A stretch of 64,000 nucleotides of DNA from CAZKEW01 sp964580435 (GTDB lineage Bacteria > Acidobacteriota > Aminicenantia > Aminicenantales > UBA8522): contig CAZOKP010000002.1 of assembly GCA_964580435.1 (NCBI GenBank), forward strand, positions 27,989-91,988. Direction: 5' to 3'. How positions within the stretch are numbered: position 1 is the stretch's first letter; every line of letters begins with the position of its first letter. Under the pieces are notes generated by a model. That model made no database searches. It was not told the origin of the DNA and saw nothing but the letters and a program-made list of their open reading frames with translations. Shown piece by piece: positions 1 to 8,634 of this stretch. A program made the position numbers and the translations under genes.

Positions 1-409
1 AATCGCCATTGGCTCGGGAGGTTTTTCCGGAAAGGGGTTCAAAAAGGGGACGCAGAGCCAGCTGAGATTTCTGCCCGCCCGGCATACAGATTTTATCCTC
101 TCCGTGGTCGGGGAAGAATTTGGGTTTCTCGGCGTGGCGGGGGTCTTGATGCTGTATTTTTTGTTTATTGCCAGGCTTTTCCATTCCGCCGCACAATCCA
201 GGGACAGAACGGGCGTTTATATCATCTTCATGGTCAGTTTGATGTTTAGTTTTCAGACTCTCGTGAATGTCGCCATGGTCATCGGGCTCTTCCCGATCGT
301 CGGGATCCCCCTCCCCCTGCTCAGCTACGGAGGTTCCTCCCTTCTGACGAGCTTCCTGGCGGTCAGCCTTGTTTTGAATGTCAAAATGAGAAGGTTCGTC
401 AATATTTAG
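1..409 (+). CDS. rodA: RodA/FtsW/SpoVE-family peptidoglycan polymerase, C-terminal part (5' end outside window)
   Basis: The open frame runs in from the left edge (frame starting at base 2) and ends at TAG 407-409, leaving about 135 residues. The visible part has the SEDS hallmark GSGG followed by KGTQSQLRFLPARHTDFI, where rod-type members have TQSQLxFLPERHTDFIF, and then the last transmembrane helices. The segment PLLSYGGSS is the conserved C-terminal SEDS motif. SEDS proteins polymerise glycan strands from lipid II at the inner membrane. The TQSQLRFLP wording favours RodA over FtsW. The next gene starts 3 bp downstream, so the two are probably co-transcribed. The true start is not in this window. 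Confidence 0.9.
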   Translation, partial: IAIGSGGFSGKGFKKGTQSQLRFLPARHTDFILSVVGEEFGFLGVAGVLMLYFLFIARLFHSAAQSRDRTGVYIIFMVSLMFSFQTLVNVAMVIGLFPIVGIPLPLLSYGGSSLLTSFLAVSLVLNVKMRRFVNI

Positions 410-412
410 GGA

Positions 413-2983
413 ATGGGTCACGAACAAGACCTCAAGGATATTCTCAAGCACGTCGAGAAGCCTGGCCGGTATATCGGCGGCGAGTGGAACGAAACAAGGA
501 AGGATCCGGGGACCGTCGCGGCCAAGATCGCTCTTGTCTTTCCTGACGTCTATGAGATCGGCATGTCCTATTTGGGGCAGAAGATTCTCTATGACGTTCT
601 CAACTCGCGCTCTTCGTTCTTAGCCGAGAGGGTTTTTACTCCCTGGCCCGACCTGGAGGAAAAACTCCGCTCTCGAAAGATGCCGCTCGTCTCCTTGGAG
701 AACAAGATTCCGCTGCGCGACTTTGATATCCTCGGGTTTTCTCTGCTCTACGAGCTCAACTATTCTAACATTTTGACGATCTTGGACCTCGGGGGCATCC
801 CTTTCTTAGCGGAAGAACGCGAGGATGACGGCCCTTTGATTATCGCCGGGGGACCGGCCGCATTCAATCCCGAGCCGGTGTCGGATATCTTTGACGCTTT
901 TTTCCTGGGAGACGGGGAAGAGGGATTTCCCGAAATCGCCGAAAAATATGTTTTCTTGCGAAAAAGTGGAGCCAGAAAAGACGAGATCTTGAACAACCTG
1001 GCCAAGATCCGTGGCGTCTATGTTCCCCGTTTGTACGGCTGTTTTGAGCCTCCTTGTTCTTCGCTCCTGGCGCGGTGGCCCAAAAACAGAGCACCTGACC
1101 GGATCAAAAAAAGGGTCATTGCTCCGCTGGGAAAAGTTCCCTTCCCGGAGAAGATCGTGGTCCCGGACGTTCAAGTCGTTTTTGACCGTGTGGCCGTTGA
1201 GGCGAGCAGAGGATGTCCGCAGAGATGCCGATTCTGCCAGGCCACCCAGGTCTATTTTCCTTTCAGGATCCGCAGCCCTTCTTCTCTGCTAGAAAGCGTC
1301 TGCGGCAGCCTGCGTTCCACGGGCTATGAGGATGTTTCTCTGTCCGCTCTCTCGGTCAGCGATTACCCTTACCTGGAAGGAACTGTCGAGGCTCTTATGG
1401 AAAGATTGGCCGGGCGGAGAATCGCTCTCTCCTTATCCTCGCTCCGGCCCCAGGGGTTGACTTCCGCCCTGGCAGATAACATCCTCAGAGTGAGAAAGAC
1501 CGGGTTCACCCTGGTGCCCGAAGCCGGGACAGATAGGCTCCGTCGGGTCATTAACAAAAACCTTAAAAACCAGGACATCCTCGATGCGGCGGCCCATGCG
1601 TTCAACCGCGGCTGGCAGCTTCTCAAGCTCTATTTCATGGTCGGCCTTCCTACCGAGACGCAGGAAGATTTAGAAGGAATCGTCCGGTTGTGCGGAGAGA
1701 TCATCCGGATGGGGAAGACCATGATGAAGTCGCCTCCTCGAATAAACCTCAGCCTTTCTTCTTTTATTCCCAAGCCGCACACACCCTTCCAGTGGCTGGC
1801 CATGGAGACTGGGGAGAGCCTCGAGGAGAAACAAAAATTCGTCCGCTCCCGGCTCCGTCAGTTCCGGTCAATCAAGATAAAGGACCATCCGACTCATACC
1901 TCCATCCTGGAGGGAGTTTTTTCCAGAGGAGACAGGAGGCTTGGACCCGCGCTTGTCCAGGCCTGGAAAAAGGGCGCCCGGTTCGACAGCTGGAAAGACT
2001 GGTTTTCCTTTTCTCCTTGGGAGGAATCGTTCAGGGCAGAGAATTTGGACTACAGAATCTATCTTGGCCCTCTTGACACGGCCGCCCCCCTTCCCTGGGA
2101 CCACATCGATACGGGGATCAAAAAGAGCTTCCTTCTGGCCGAGCTCGAAAAAGCTTTGGCGGCAGAGACAACACCTTCCTGCCTTGAAGCCAGTTGCAGC
2201 CAATGCCAGGCCTGCGATGCGGAGCTCCGCCCCCCCAAAAAGTTTCCCCGGGAGCGCGAGTCAAGAGCCCGAAAATTTTCTTTTTTTGGAGAGCGCGCCG
2301 ATCGAGTCCTGCGCTATGAGCTGACTTATTCCAAGTCCGGCTGGGCCCGGTACTTGTCCCATCTCGACCTCGCCAACCGCCTCCAGAGGACTCTACGCCG
2401 GGCAGGAATCGAGCTCGCTTTTTCTCAAGGTTTTCACCCCAAAATGCTCGTCTCCTATGGACCGGCGCTTCCGCTGGGCACGGAAGGAAAGGCCGAGTGC
2501 TTCGAGTTCAAGTCGGCGTATCATTTTGATGAAATGGGATTCATCCGGCGCCTCAATAGATATGCCGGGCAGGGGATCAGGTTCTCCTTGCTGAGAAAGA
2601 TGCCGGAGTCTGCTCGGACCTTGAATGAAAGGATCAAGGGGATGATCTACTCCGTGGACCTCGGGGATCCCGACATAGGGAAAGCGCTCGAAACCAGAAA
2701 GCGAGAGAAGGACAGAGTGCGAGTCGGCGATGCTGAGTTCGTCAGGGAAGAAATGGCCGAGCTTTGGACGCAGACTCCCGAAGCCCTGAAGAGCTTTTGG
2801 GTGGACAAAAAGAAGCAGCGGATCTTCCTGTGCCTGCCTTATATATCTTACCGCGGTCTCCGCTCCCAGGATATCGTCGCAAAAGTTTTTGGCTTGTCCT
2901 CTCCCGCATTCTATCTGAAGCGGGAACGGTTTGTTTTCGAGGGAGAGGAAAAAATTGACTTTAAGCAATCTTCCAGTATATAA
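413..2983 (+). CDS. TIGR03960-family B12-binding-like radical SAM protein fused to a DUF2344/TIGR03936 domain
   Basis: 856 residues. The N-terminal part resembles a cobalamin-binding-like domain (LVFPDVYEIGMSYLG near residue 45). It is followed by a radical SAM core with the CxxxCxxC cluster motif at C268, C272 and C275 (CPQRCRFC). A Cys-rich linker (SCSQCQAC) near residue 590 precedes a C-terminal DUF2344 domain from about residue 632, with SHLDL and FSQGFHPK. The fused architecture is common in many phyla, often next to rodA and ribonuclease E/G genes, but its reaction is not established. It starts 3 bp after rodA. I assign the family with confidence and leave the substrate open. Confidence 0.93.
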   Translation: MGHEQDLKDILKHVEKPGRYIGGEWNETRKDPGTVAAKIALVFPDVYEIGMSYLGQKILYDVLNSRSSFLAERVFTPWPDLEEKLRSRKMPLVSLENKIPLRDFDILGFSLLYELNYSNILTILDLGGIPFLAEEREDDGPLIIAGGPAAFNPEPVSDIFDAFFLGDGEEGFPEIAEKYVFLRKSGARKDEILNNLAKIRGVYVPRLYGCFEPPCSSLLARWPKNRAPDRIKKRVIAPLGKVPFPEKIVVPDVQVVFDRVAVEASRGCPQRCRFCQATQVYFPFRIRSPSSLLESVCGSLRSTGYEDVSLSALSVSDYPYLEGTVEALMERLAGRRIALSLSSLRPQGLTSALADNILRVRKTGFTLVPEAGTDRLRRVINKNLKNQDILDAAAHAFNRGWQLLKLYFMVGLPTETQEDLEGIVRLCGEIIRMGKTMMKSPPRINLSLSSFIPKPHTPFQWLAMETGESLEEKQKFVRSRLRQFRSIKIKDHPTHTSILEGVFSRGDRRLGPALVQAWKKGARFDSWKDWFSFSPWEESFRAENLDYRIYLGPLDTAAPLPWDHIDTGIKKSFLLAELEKALAAETTPSCLEASCSQCQACDAELRPPKKFPRERESRARKFSFFGERADRVLRYELTYSKSGWARYLSHLDLANRLQRTLRRAGIELAFSQGFHPKMLVSYGPALPLGTEGKAECFEFKSAYHFDEMGFIRRLNRYAGQGIRFSLLRKMPESARTLNERIKGMIYSVDLGDPDIGKALETRKREKDRVRVGDAEFVREEMAELWTQTPEALKSFWVDKKKQRIFLCLPYISYRGLRSQDIVAKVFGLSSPAFYLKRERFVFEGEEKIDFKQSSSI

Positions 2984-3011
2984 GGGAAAGAAATTAAAGG
3001 AGGAGGATACC

Positions 3012-4166
3012 GTGATCGATTTCAGCTTGAGTGAGGAGCAGCTGGCCCTTCAAGAAATGGCCCGGGAGTTCGCCCAGAAGGAAATGAAGCCCAATGCGGC
3101 CAAGTACGACAAAGGAGGGGAATTTCCTGAAGAGGTCATGAAGAAGGCTTTTGAAGCGGGATTTATCACCTGCAATATTCCCCAGGAATATGAAGGGGGA
3201 GGACTGAAGGAGCTTGAGATTGCCATCATCTCCGAGGAACTGGCCGCCGGCTGCGCGGGAATGTTCACGACCATCATGGCCAGCTCGCTCGCCTTCACGC
3301 CCATCATCCTATTCGGCACCGATGAGCAGAAAAAGCAATTCCTGACGCCGTTCACCAAAAGGATGTCGTTTTCCTCTTTTTGCCTGACGGAAAGAGAAGC
3401 GGGCTCGGACGCCTCATCGCTCAAAACCACGGCTAGGAAGGTCGGCTCGGAATACGTCATCAACGGTTCCAAGTGTTTCATCACCAACGGCGGGATTGCC
3501 AGCCTCTACGTTGTTTTCGCCAACTCCGCCCCTGAAAGAGGCCCGCGTGGCGTCAGTGCCTTCCTGGTGCCCAGGGAAACTCCGGGCATCACTGTAGGTA
3601 AAGAGGAAGACAAAATGGGGCATCGGGCTTCTAATACCACGGAGCTCTTCTTCGAGGACGTCAAAATTCCTGAGGCCAATCTTCTGGCGAAAGAAGGGCT
3701 GGGTTTTCTCGTCGCCATGAGAACCCTGGACAAGACACGGGCTTCGGTCGGTGCCGCTGGTGTCGGCGTGGCCCGGACAGCTCTCGAATACGCTATCGAA
3801 TATGCCAAGACGAGAGTCCAGTTCGGCAAACCCATCGCCCTTTTTCAGAATACAGCCTTCAAGATCGCTCAGATGGCCATGGAGGTCAATGCCGCGCGCC
3901 ATCTCGTTTGGCATTCAGCCTGGCTGATGGATCAGGGCAAGCCGTGTGGAAAAGAGTCCGCTATGGCCAAATGCTTTGGCTCGGATGTCGCCATGCGCAC
4001 GACCGTCGAGGCGGTGCAGCTTTTCGGCGGCTATGGCTATATGAAGGATTATCCTGTCGAGAAGCTGATGCGTGATGCCAAGCTGCTGCAGATCTATGAA
4101 GGGACCAATGAGATTCAGCGTTTGGTGATTTCTCGCGAGGTCATCGGCCCGATCAAAGAGAAATAA
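3012..4166 (+). CDS. Acyl-CoA dehydrogenase
   Basis: 384 residues from a GTG at 3012 preceded by AGGAGGATACC. A longer reading from 2931 would overlap the previous gene and lacks a ribosome site. Family motifs are visible: LTEREAGSDAS (FAD/substrate loop), a C-terminal QLFGGYGYM, and YEGTNEIQR carrying the usual catalytic Glu. Length and motifs match short/medium-chain acyl-CoA dehydrogenases, FAD enzymes that make trans-2-enoyl-CoA and pass electrons to ETF. No etfAB or other beta-oxidation gene is adjacent. An EMO-like ETF:quinone oxidoreductase candidate lies at 29334-31352 in the same window. The chain-length preference cannot be read from the sequence. Confidence 0.93.
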   Translation: MIDFSLSEEQLALQEMAREFAQKEMKPNAAKYDKGGEFPEEVMKKAFEAGFITCNIPQEYEGGGLKELEIAIISEELAAGCAGMFTTIMASSLAFTPIILFGTDEQKKQFLTPFTKRMSFSSFCLTEREAGSDASSLKTTARKVGSEYVINGSKCFITNGGIASLYVVFANSAPERGPRGVSAFLVPRETPGITVGKEEDKMGHRASNTTELFFEDVKIPEANLLAKEGLGFLVAMRTLDKTRASVGAAGVGVARTALEYAIEYAKTRVQFGKPIALFQNTAFKIAQMAMEVNAARHLVWHSAWLMDQGKPCGKESAMAKCFGSDVAMRTTVEAVQLFGGYGYMKDYPVEKLMRDAKLLQIYEGTNEIQRLVISREVIGPIKEK

Positions 4167-4175
4167 AAAGCGCGG

Positions 4176-4652
4176 TCAGATTTTGCCCTGAATGATCTTC
4201 AACAGGTCCTCTTCCACAGAGGTCTGGGGCGTTTCGATGATGCGGCCGGCTTCCTGGCCCCGGATGGTTACGATAAAAGTCGGTATCCTCTGAATGCCTT
4301 TTCCCTGGATGTATTTGGCCCGGTCTTCCTTTTTTTGAGGAAGCCCGACATAGGTTGGCCGGATCAGCGGATTCTGGACCATGTCCATGATCTTGAAATA
4401 CGCGCTCACGTTCTGCTTGCTATCAGGGCACCACGTCCCGAGGAAGACCTCGATTAGGATTTCTTCGTTGACGGCCTGCAGCCTGCTGATGATTTCAAGG
4501 TTAGGGGAATAAGACTCGACCACAGTCTTCCAGTCGGGGAGATTCTGAAGAATTTCATCCTGGGTGAGCTCACCCAGAAGTTCGACTTGACCGGAGAGAA
4601 GTGCAGCCAGAAGGGCTATGGCAAAGGCTGAGAAAACGAATTTTCTGGGCAT
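4176..4652 (-). CDS. Exported thioredoxin-fold protein with a single-Cys WCPDS active site
   Basis: 158 residues. An N-terminal signal peptide (MPRKF then a hydrophobic stretch to about residue 22) precedes a thioredoxin-like fold with WCPDS at residues 74-78 and the cis-Pro loop RIPTF near residue 120. The second cysteine of the usual CxxC is a serine, so a normal dithiol oxidoreductase reaction is unlikely. A monothiol or binding role fits better. It lies 35 bp downstream of an exbD-like gene on the same strand and converges with the acyl-CoA dehydrogenase (10 bp apart). Its substrate is unknown. Confidence 0.75.
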   Translation of the reverse strand: MPRKFVFSAFAIALLAALLSGQVELLGELTQDEILQNLPDWKTVVESYSPNLEIISRLQAVNEEILIEVFLGTWCPDSKQNVSAYFKIMDMVQNPLIRPTYVGLPQKKEDRAKYIQGKGIQRIPTFIVTIRGQEAGRIIETPQTSVEEDLLKIIQGKI

Positions 4653-4687
4653 CGTCTAGGGCGGAGAAAGCGAGAAGGGGGAGAGAA

Positions 4688-5083
4688 CTAGGATGTTTCT
4701 TCGGTAAAATATTCCGGTATGATTCCCAGGACCTCCACTCCTGCTCCCTTGGCGATATCAATCAGTTCGACGACCTGGCTGTAGGGGACTTTGGCATCAG
4801 CTCTGATGAAGATTGTCTTATCCTGGCGCGCGGAGTAAATGGCTCTGAGCCGGTCCGGGAGCATTTTAAGGTCGATCTGCTCCTGGTTGATCAGGACACT
4901 CATGTCTTTCTTCAGGGTTAGAACGATCAGTCCCGTGGGCATTCCTCCGCCCGTCTCAGCTGTGGTCTCCGGGAGTTTGACATCGATCCCTTTTTGGACG
5001 ATGGGGGTTATCACCATGAAAATAATAAGCAGAACGAGCAAGACATCGCACAGCGGCACGACATTGGGTTCAGCTCTTGCCAT
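4688..5083 (-). CDS. exbD: ExbD/TolR-family biopolymer transport protein
   Basis: 131 residues. One N-terminal membrane helix carries the essential-type Asp (D13 in PLCDVLLVLL), followed by a periplasmic domain typical of ExbD/TolR. These proteins work with ExbB/TolQ to convert proton motive force into mechanical work for TonB or Tol. The start at 5083 has GGAGGTCAAT just before ATG. An ATG 36 bp further upstream would place the start over the predicted -10 box. No exbB/tolQ or tonB is adjacent in this window, so the partner must be encoded elsewhere. A TonB-dependent receptor is at 32180-35038. Confidence 0.9.
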   Translation of the reverse strand: MARAEPNVVPLCDVLLVLLIIFMVITPIVQKGIDVKLPETTAETGGGMPTGLIVLTLKKDMSVLINQEQIDLKMLPDRLRAIYSARQDKTIFIRADAKVPYSQVVELIDIAKGAGVEVLGIIPEYFTEETS

Positions 5084-5117
5084 ATTGACCTCCTTATGGT
5101 TTACTCTCTGGACGTTC

Positions 5118-5147
5118 ATTGTATGATAAAGATTTTTGCTTTGTCAA
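5118..5147 (-). promoter_or_regulatory. Predicted sigma-70-type promoter of the exbD-thioredoxin unit
   Basis: On the minus strand: -35 TTGACA (5142-5147), 18-bp spacer, -10 TACAAT (5118-5123). It lies 35 bp upstream of the exbD start and supports the 5083 start codon. Confidence 0.7.
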
Positions 5148-5190
5148 TGACCAAATGGGATCGGAGACTTCCGGCGCAAAGTGCAGGGCG

Positions 5191-5219
5191 TTGCAATTTT
5201 TCCCGGGTGCGAGTATAGT
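5191..5219 (+). promoter_or_regulatory. Predicted sigma-70-type promoter of the TIGR04076 gene
   Basis: -35 TTGCAA (5191-5196), 17-bp spacer, -10 TATAGT (5214-5219). It lies 20 bp before the ATG at 5240, leaving a very short leader with AAAGGAGGAGGG. Confidence 0.65.
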
Positions 5220-5239
5220 GGATTGAGAAAGGAGGAGGG

Positions 5240-5512
5240 ATGAGAGATTTAAAAATCGAAGTTGTCAAAGTCAAGGAGCGTTGTGGGGCCAAGCACAAGC
5301 CCGGCGATACGTTTTTCATCAGAGGAGCCGGGACGATTGAGATCCCCGCGGGCAAGAAAGTTTGCATCTTCGCCCTCAATAGCCTTTTCCCCTTCTTGAC
5401 GACCAAGCAGAGAGAAGAGGAACTTCCTGGAGACGATTGGATCTCCGAGACGGAACTCTTGACTTGCCCTGACCCGAAGGGCGTGATTTTCAAAGTCATT
5501 CCGCTCGCTTAG
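5240..5512 (+). CDS. TIGR04076-family small protein
   Basis: 90 residues, starting at ATG 5240 behind AAAGGAGGAGGG. The pattern VKVKERCGAKHKPGDTF near the N-terminus, then KVCIFALNSLFPF and a DWI-type segment, match the TIGR04076 family of small proteins found in anaerobes. The family has conserved Cys residues and no established function. C15 in ERCGAKHKPGD and the CPDP near the C-terminus are the candidate functional cysteines. It is monocistronic behind its own promoter, divergent from exbD and convergent with the ACT-domain gene. Confidence 0.8.
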   Translation: MRDLKIEVVKVKERCGAKHKPGDTFFIRGAGTIEIPAGKKVCIFALNSLFPFLTTKQREEELPGDDWISETELLTCPDPKGVIFKVIPLA

Positions 5513-5598
5513 AGAATCTCCCAGCGAAATCGCCAAGATTCAGGCGCAGAAAGAAGCGAAGGGTCAGTTCTTTTTACTGGATTTGTCGGGACGCCGGT

Positions 5599-5994
5599 CT
5601 ATTGGAGCGTTTCCAGCGCTTTTTTTGGATTGCTCGTCCTGAAAACCAGAAGGGCTCTGCCTAACCCGGCGGACGTGCCATAGCAATAGTCGATATCGAT
5701 CACGGCGTTGCCGAGCAAGGCTCCGATCTCAGCCCCGGCACCAATCCGGTCCCCGATCTCGATCGTGACCACCTTGTTCGTTTTAACTTTATAGCCCAAG
5801 GACTTGAGAGCTTTCTCCGCTTTTTTGTTGTCGGCTGTGATCAGCAGGAAATGGCCCTTGTCTTTATCAGAATAAGCGCTCAGGGCTTTGAGATTCACTC
5901 CGGCGTTGGCCAGGGTTCCCAGAACGCGGCCCAGAATTCCGGGCTCATTGGGCGTGATGACATGCAGCTGTGTTTCGATCTCGACTTTGTGCAC
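5599..5994 (-). CDS. Tandem ACT-domain protein
   Basis: 131 residues from GTG 5994 (AAGGAGGTTGAGCC immediately upstream). The first ACT repeat (about residues 6-68) has the ligand-loop pattern VITPNEPGILGRVLGTLANAGVN. The second (about 72-131) begins KVVTIEIGDRIGAGAEIGALLG, whose GAEIGALL may be a more divergent ligand loop. Free-standing two-ACT proteins usually act as amino-acid-binding regulatory proteins. There is no catalytic domain. The gene is alone between convergent and divergent neighbours, so the context does not reveal its target. Confidence 0.8.
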   Translation of the reverse strand: MHKVEIETQLHVITPNEPGILGRVLGTLANAGVNLKALSAYSDKDKGHFLLITADNKKAEKALKSLGYKVKTNKVVTIEIGDRIGAGAEIGALLGNAVIDIDYCYGTSAGLGRALLVFRTSNPKKALETLQ

Positions 5995-6020
5995 GGCTCA
6001 ACCTCCTTGTTGGAGAAAGG

Positions 6021-6050
6021 ATTATACCAAAATCCGAGGGCAAAAGACAA
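6021..6050 (-). promoter_or_regulatory. Predicted promoter of the ACT-domain gene
   Basis: On the minus strand: -10 TATAAT (6021-6026), 18-bp spacer, weaker -35 TTGTCT (6045-6050). The -10 lies 26 bp upstream of the GTG start at 5994. Confidence 0.5.
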
Positions 6051-6095
6051 AAAAACAAAAAAAATGTCTTCTTGTTTTCAGGTGGAGCGGATATA

Positions 6096-6824
6096 ATGAG
6101 GCATCTCTGCCGAGTTAGAAAAATGACGAGAGAAGGTGCGCGGGTCGCGATCATTGACAACTCTATTGACCCGGCGGTCTACAAGCCTATCGACCACTGG
6201 AGGGAGTTTCTCGGCGTTCCTTGGGAGGCCTTCCGCGCGGCCGAGAGCTGCTTTCCCAACCTGGATAAAAAATACACGCACCTTATCCTGACCGGTTCGG
6301 AAGCGTCCATTCTGGAAAGAGAAAACTGGGTGCATGAAGAGGTGGAGGTTGTCCAAGAGGCCCTCGATCGTGGGATTCCCATCTTGGGAAGCTGCTATGG
6401 CCACCAGCTCCTGGCCCTGGCGCTGCGCGGCCCGGCCCATGTCCGGCGCTGCCCCCAGCCTGAGGTGGGCTGGATTCCGGTCATGATCGAGAAAAATAAC
6501 GACCTCCTGGGTGACGAGGGTGAAGCCTATACTTTTGCCCTGCATTTCGATGAGGTCATCGGCCTGGATGATGACTTTGTTGTCCTGGCTTCAACTCCCG
6601 CCTGCCGCGTGCAGGCCTTCGCGCTCAGGACTCAGCCCGCCTGGGGAATTCAACCCCACCCGGAAATCAACGTTTCCGCGGCCAGAGAGCTTCTCCAAAA
6701 TCTTATCCGTCTCGAGCTCAAGACTTCGTTTTTATATGAGGAGGCCCTGACAATGAGGCCCTGGGATTCGGGGCTCATCCGCAGGATTGTCCACCATTTT
6801 CTAGCCTCGTGCGAGAGGCTTTGA
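6096..6824 (+). CDS. Class I glutamine amidotransferase-like protein
   Basis: 242 residues from ATG 6096, with GGTGGAG nine bases upstream. ATG 6123 is an alternative, because a TATAAT hexamer overlaps 6092-6097. The triad of class I GATases is intact: nucleophile C100 in GSCYGHQ, then H188 and E190 in GIQPHPEI. Length and motifs resemble the free-standing GMP-synthase-like or YfeJ-like GATases. There is no synthetase domain and no purine gene nearby, so the amide acceptor is unknown. Its divergent neighbour is an ACT-domain protein. Confidence 0.85.
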   Translation: MRHLCRVRKMTREGARVAIIDNSIDPAVYKPIDHWREFLGVPWEAFRAAESCFPNLDKKYTHLILTGSEASILERENWVHEEVEVVQEALDRGIPILGSCYGHQLLALALRGPAHVRRCPQPEVGWIPVMIEKNNDLLGDEGEAYTFALHFDEVIGLDDDFVVLASTPACRVQAFALRTQPAWGIQPHPEINVSAARELLQNLIRLELKTSFLYEEALTMRPWDSGLIRRIVHHFLASCERL

Positions 6825-6877
6825 AATTAGGGCGCGTCTCGAGAAAAAAAAGTAAAAACAGGGGGCAATGTTTTTTC

Positions 6878-6906
6878 TTGACAAAAGTGCTTTTTTTTAT
6901 TATCTA
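6878..6906 (+). promoter_or_regulatory. Possible promoter of the PKD-domain gene
   Basis: A perfect -35 TTGACA (6878-6883) is followed after 17 bp by a poor -10 TATCTA (6901-6906) in an AT-rich stretch, 126 bp before the gene start. Confidence 0.4.
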
Positions 6907-7031
6907 ACATAGAGAAACCTAAGGGATTATGTCTCTAATTGTATCGGACCAAAGTCCAGCTAACCTTTCGATTTCCTTTTTATGGAAAGGGAAATATTAC
7001 TGCATAATAATCATCTAAAAAGGAGGCGCCG

Positions 7032-8498
7032 GTGAAAAACCATAAGTTTGCATTTTTTGTCATTTTCATTCTTGTCGTTTTTTCCTTGAACATCTTCGCT
7101 GAAACAAAGCTCACGACCATCGGAAGGTACACTTTTGTGCGGATCAAAGGGAAGATCCCCACGCAGGACGTCATGAAGATGCTGATCGACAGGTATGCCG
7201 CCGACATCAAGTATGGTTTTGATCAGGCGGGGTACGGGGACCTGTATCTTCCTTTCCTGGACCAGTTGAAAGCGGCGCCATTCGAAGAAAGATCATTGCC
7301 CGTGGGCGACAAGCTCATGTGGATGCTCTTCCGCTCTCAGGGAAAAGTCAAGGTCGCCCGGGACATCGAGTGGGCCGGCAAGGCGCCCCTGGAGGTCTTC
7401 GTTTTCAACGTGAAGAAGGATGATAAAAATTACGAATTTGTCATGCCGAGGCCGTGCGGCAACATTGCTCTCCGCGGCATAACACAGCTGGAGATGGAGA
7501 AGCCCGCGGCCGTCTGCGCCATCACCGTGACTCCTGCCAAGGTCAACTTGAAAGACCCGGTGACAGTGGACATGAGCGGATCCCAGAACGCTGTATCGAT
7601 GGAAGTAGCAGTCATGGGACCGGACGGGGCCAAGATTGCCACTCACGCCTTCACGCCTGAATCTTCCAAATGGCAGACAAGCTTTGACCAACCGGGAAAT
7701 TATACCTTCAAAGCCCAGGCCACAAACGAGGACGGCAAGGCTTCAACAAATCCCTGTGAAGCCAAGGTTTTTGTCAACGCTCCGCCGACCTGCCAGCTGA
7801 AAACATCCTGCCTGCCTTGCAAGAATTTTGTCGGGAAGCCTATGACCATCGACGCCTCCGGCTCGACGGACCCCGACGGCAAAGTGGTCAAGGCGGATTT
7901 CGCCATCACCGACACGGCCGGCAATCCCGTCGACAAGTTCATTGACAACGAACCTCCTCTCACCTGGGAATATATTTTCAAGAAGCCCGGCTCCTATGCC
8001 GTGACGGTTGTTGTGACCGATGATTTTGGGGCCGTCTCCGAACCTTGCCGTGTTGTCCTTGATGTTACCCAGAAGCGGCTGTTCTTCCTGGTGGAAGGCG
8101 GCCCGGGTCTTCTGCGGGGGACCTACACCACCATGCTCTGGGCCCGTCTCGGCCTGCTCTACAAGATCGTCCCCGACACCCTCGACCTGATCCTGTCCTT
8201 CGGACCCGGCATCCCGCTCAGGGGTGAGCCCTGGAAGACCTTCGTCATGGGCAATGTCCTTCTGAACGTCCATGCCGGTCCGGCTTTCCTGGCTGGCGGT
8301 TTGGGCTTCAGCACCAAGGAACAGGAAACCCGCAAGGGCGGCATCGACCTGGTCTTCCAGGTTGGCGTCGACCTGTTCAAGTCCGGCAGTTCCTCGGTCG
8401 GGTCGATTTTCGGCGAGCTGCGCGCTCCGGTCATCACCGAGAATCGTTCTTTCGACGAGCATCACAAACTGCTCCTTGGTTTCCGGTACATCTTCTGA
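7032..8498 (+). CDS. PKD-domain protein with a predicted C-terminal outer-membrane barrel
   Basis: 488 residues from GTG 7032 (AAGGAGGCGCCG upstream). A signal peptide ends near FA at about residue 24. Two PKD-like beta-sandwich repeats follow at about 157-250 and 254-345; each starts with a Cys-rich segment (AVCAITVTP, PTCQL) and carries DMSGS or DASGSTDPDGK motifs. The last 140 residues are amphipathic strands ending in GFRYIF, the F-terminal signal of outer-membrane barrels. This suggests a surface or periplasmic adhesion or structural protein. A clear terminator follows at 8536-8568. I cannot assign a specific function. Confidence 0.75.
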   Translation: MKNHKFAFFVIFILVVFSLNIFAETKLTTIGRYTFVRIKGKIPTQDVMKMLIDRYAADIKYGFDQAGYGDLYLPFLDQLKAAPFEERSLPVGDKLMWMLFRSQGKVKVARDIEWAGKAPLEVFVFNVKKDDKNYEFVMPRPCGNIALRGITQLEMEKPAAVCAITVTPAKVNLKDPVTVDMSGSQNAVSMEVAVMGPDGAKIATHAFTPESSKWQTSFDQPGNYTFKAQATNEDGKASTNPCEAKVFVNAPPTCQLKTSCLPCKNFVGKPMTIDASGSTDPDGKVVKADFAITDTAGNPVDKFIDNEPPLTWEYIFKKPGSYAVTVVVTDDFGAVSEPCRVVLDVTQKRLFFLVEGGPGLLRGTYTTMLWARLGLLYKIVPDTLDLILSFGPGIPLRGEPWKTFVMGNVLLNVHAGPAFLAGGLGFSTKEQETRKGGIDLVFQVGVDLFKSGSSSVGSIFGELRAPVITENRSFDEHHKLLLGFRYIF

Positions 8499-8535
8499 GG
8501 CGGCAAGCGCCGGTCTTTTTTGTTTTGAATCGGAT

Positions 8536-8568
8536 GGGGCCAGGGTTCCGACCTAGCCCCTTTTTTTT
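8536..8568 (+). terminator. Rho-independent terminator after the PKD-domain gene
   Basis: Stem GGGGC/GCCCC (8536-8540, 8556-8560), extended inside by AGG/CCT across one mismatch, with a 7-nt loop and eight T residues at 8561-8568. A weaker GGCG/CGCC hairpin with six T lies just upstream at 8499-8521 and may act with it. Confidence 0.8.
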
Positions 8569-8634
8569 CGCCCGGGAAACGGCTCCTCGGCGCGTGAGAA
8601 ATCGAGTACAACAAGGCTTGGAGTTCGGACTTCG

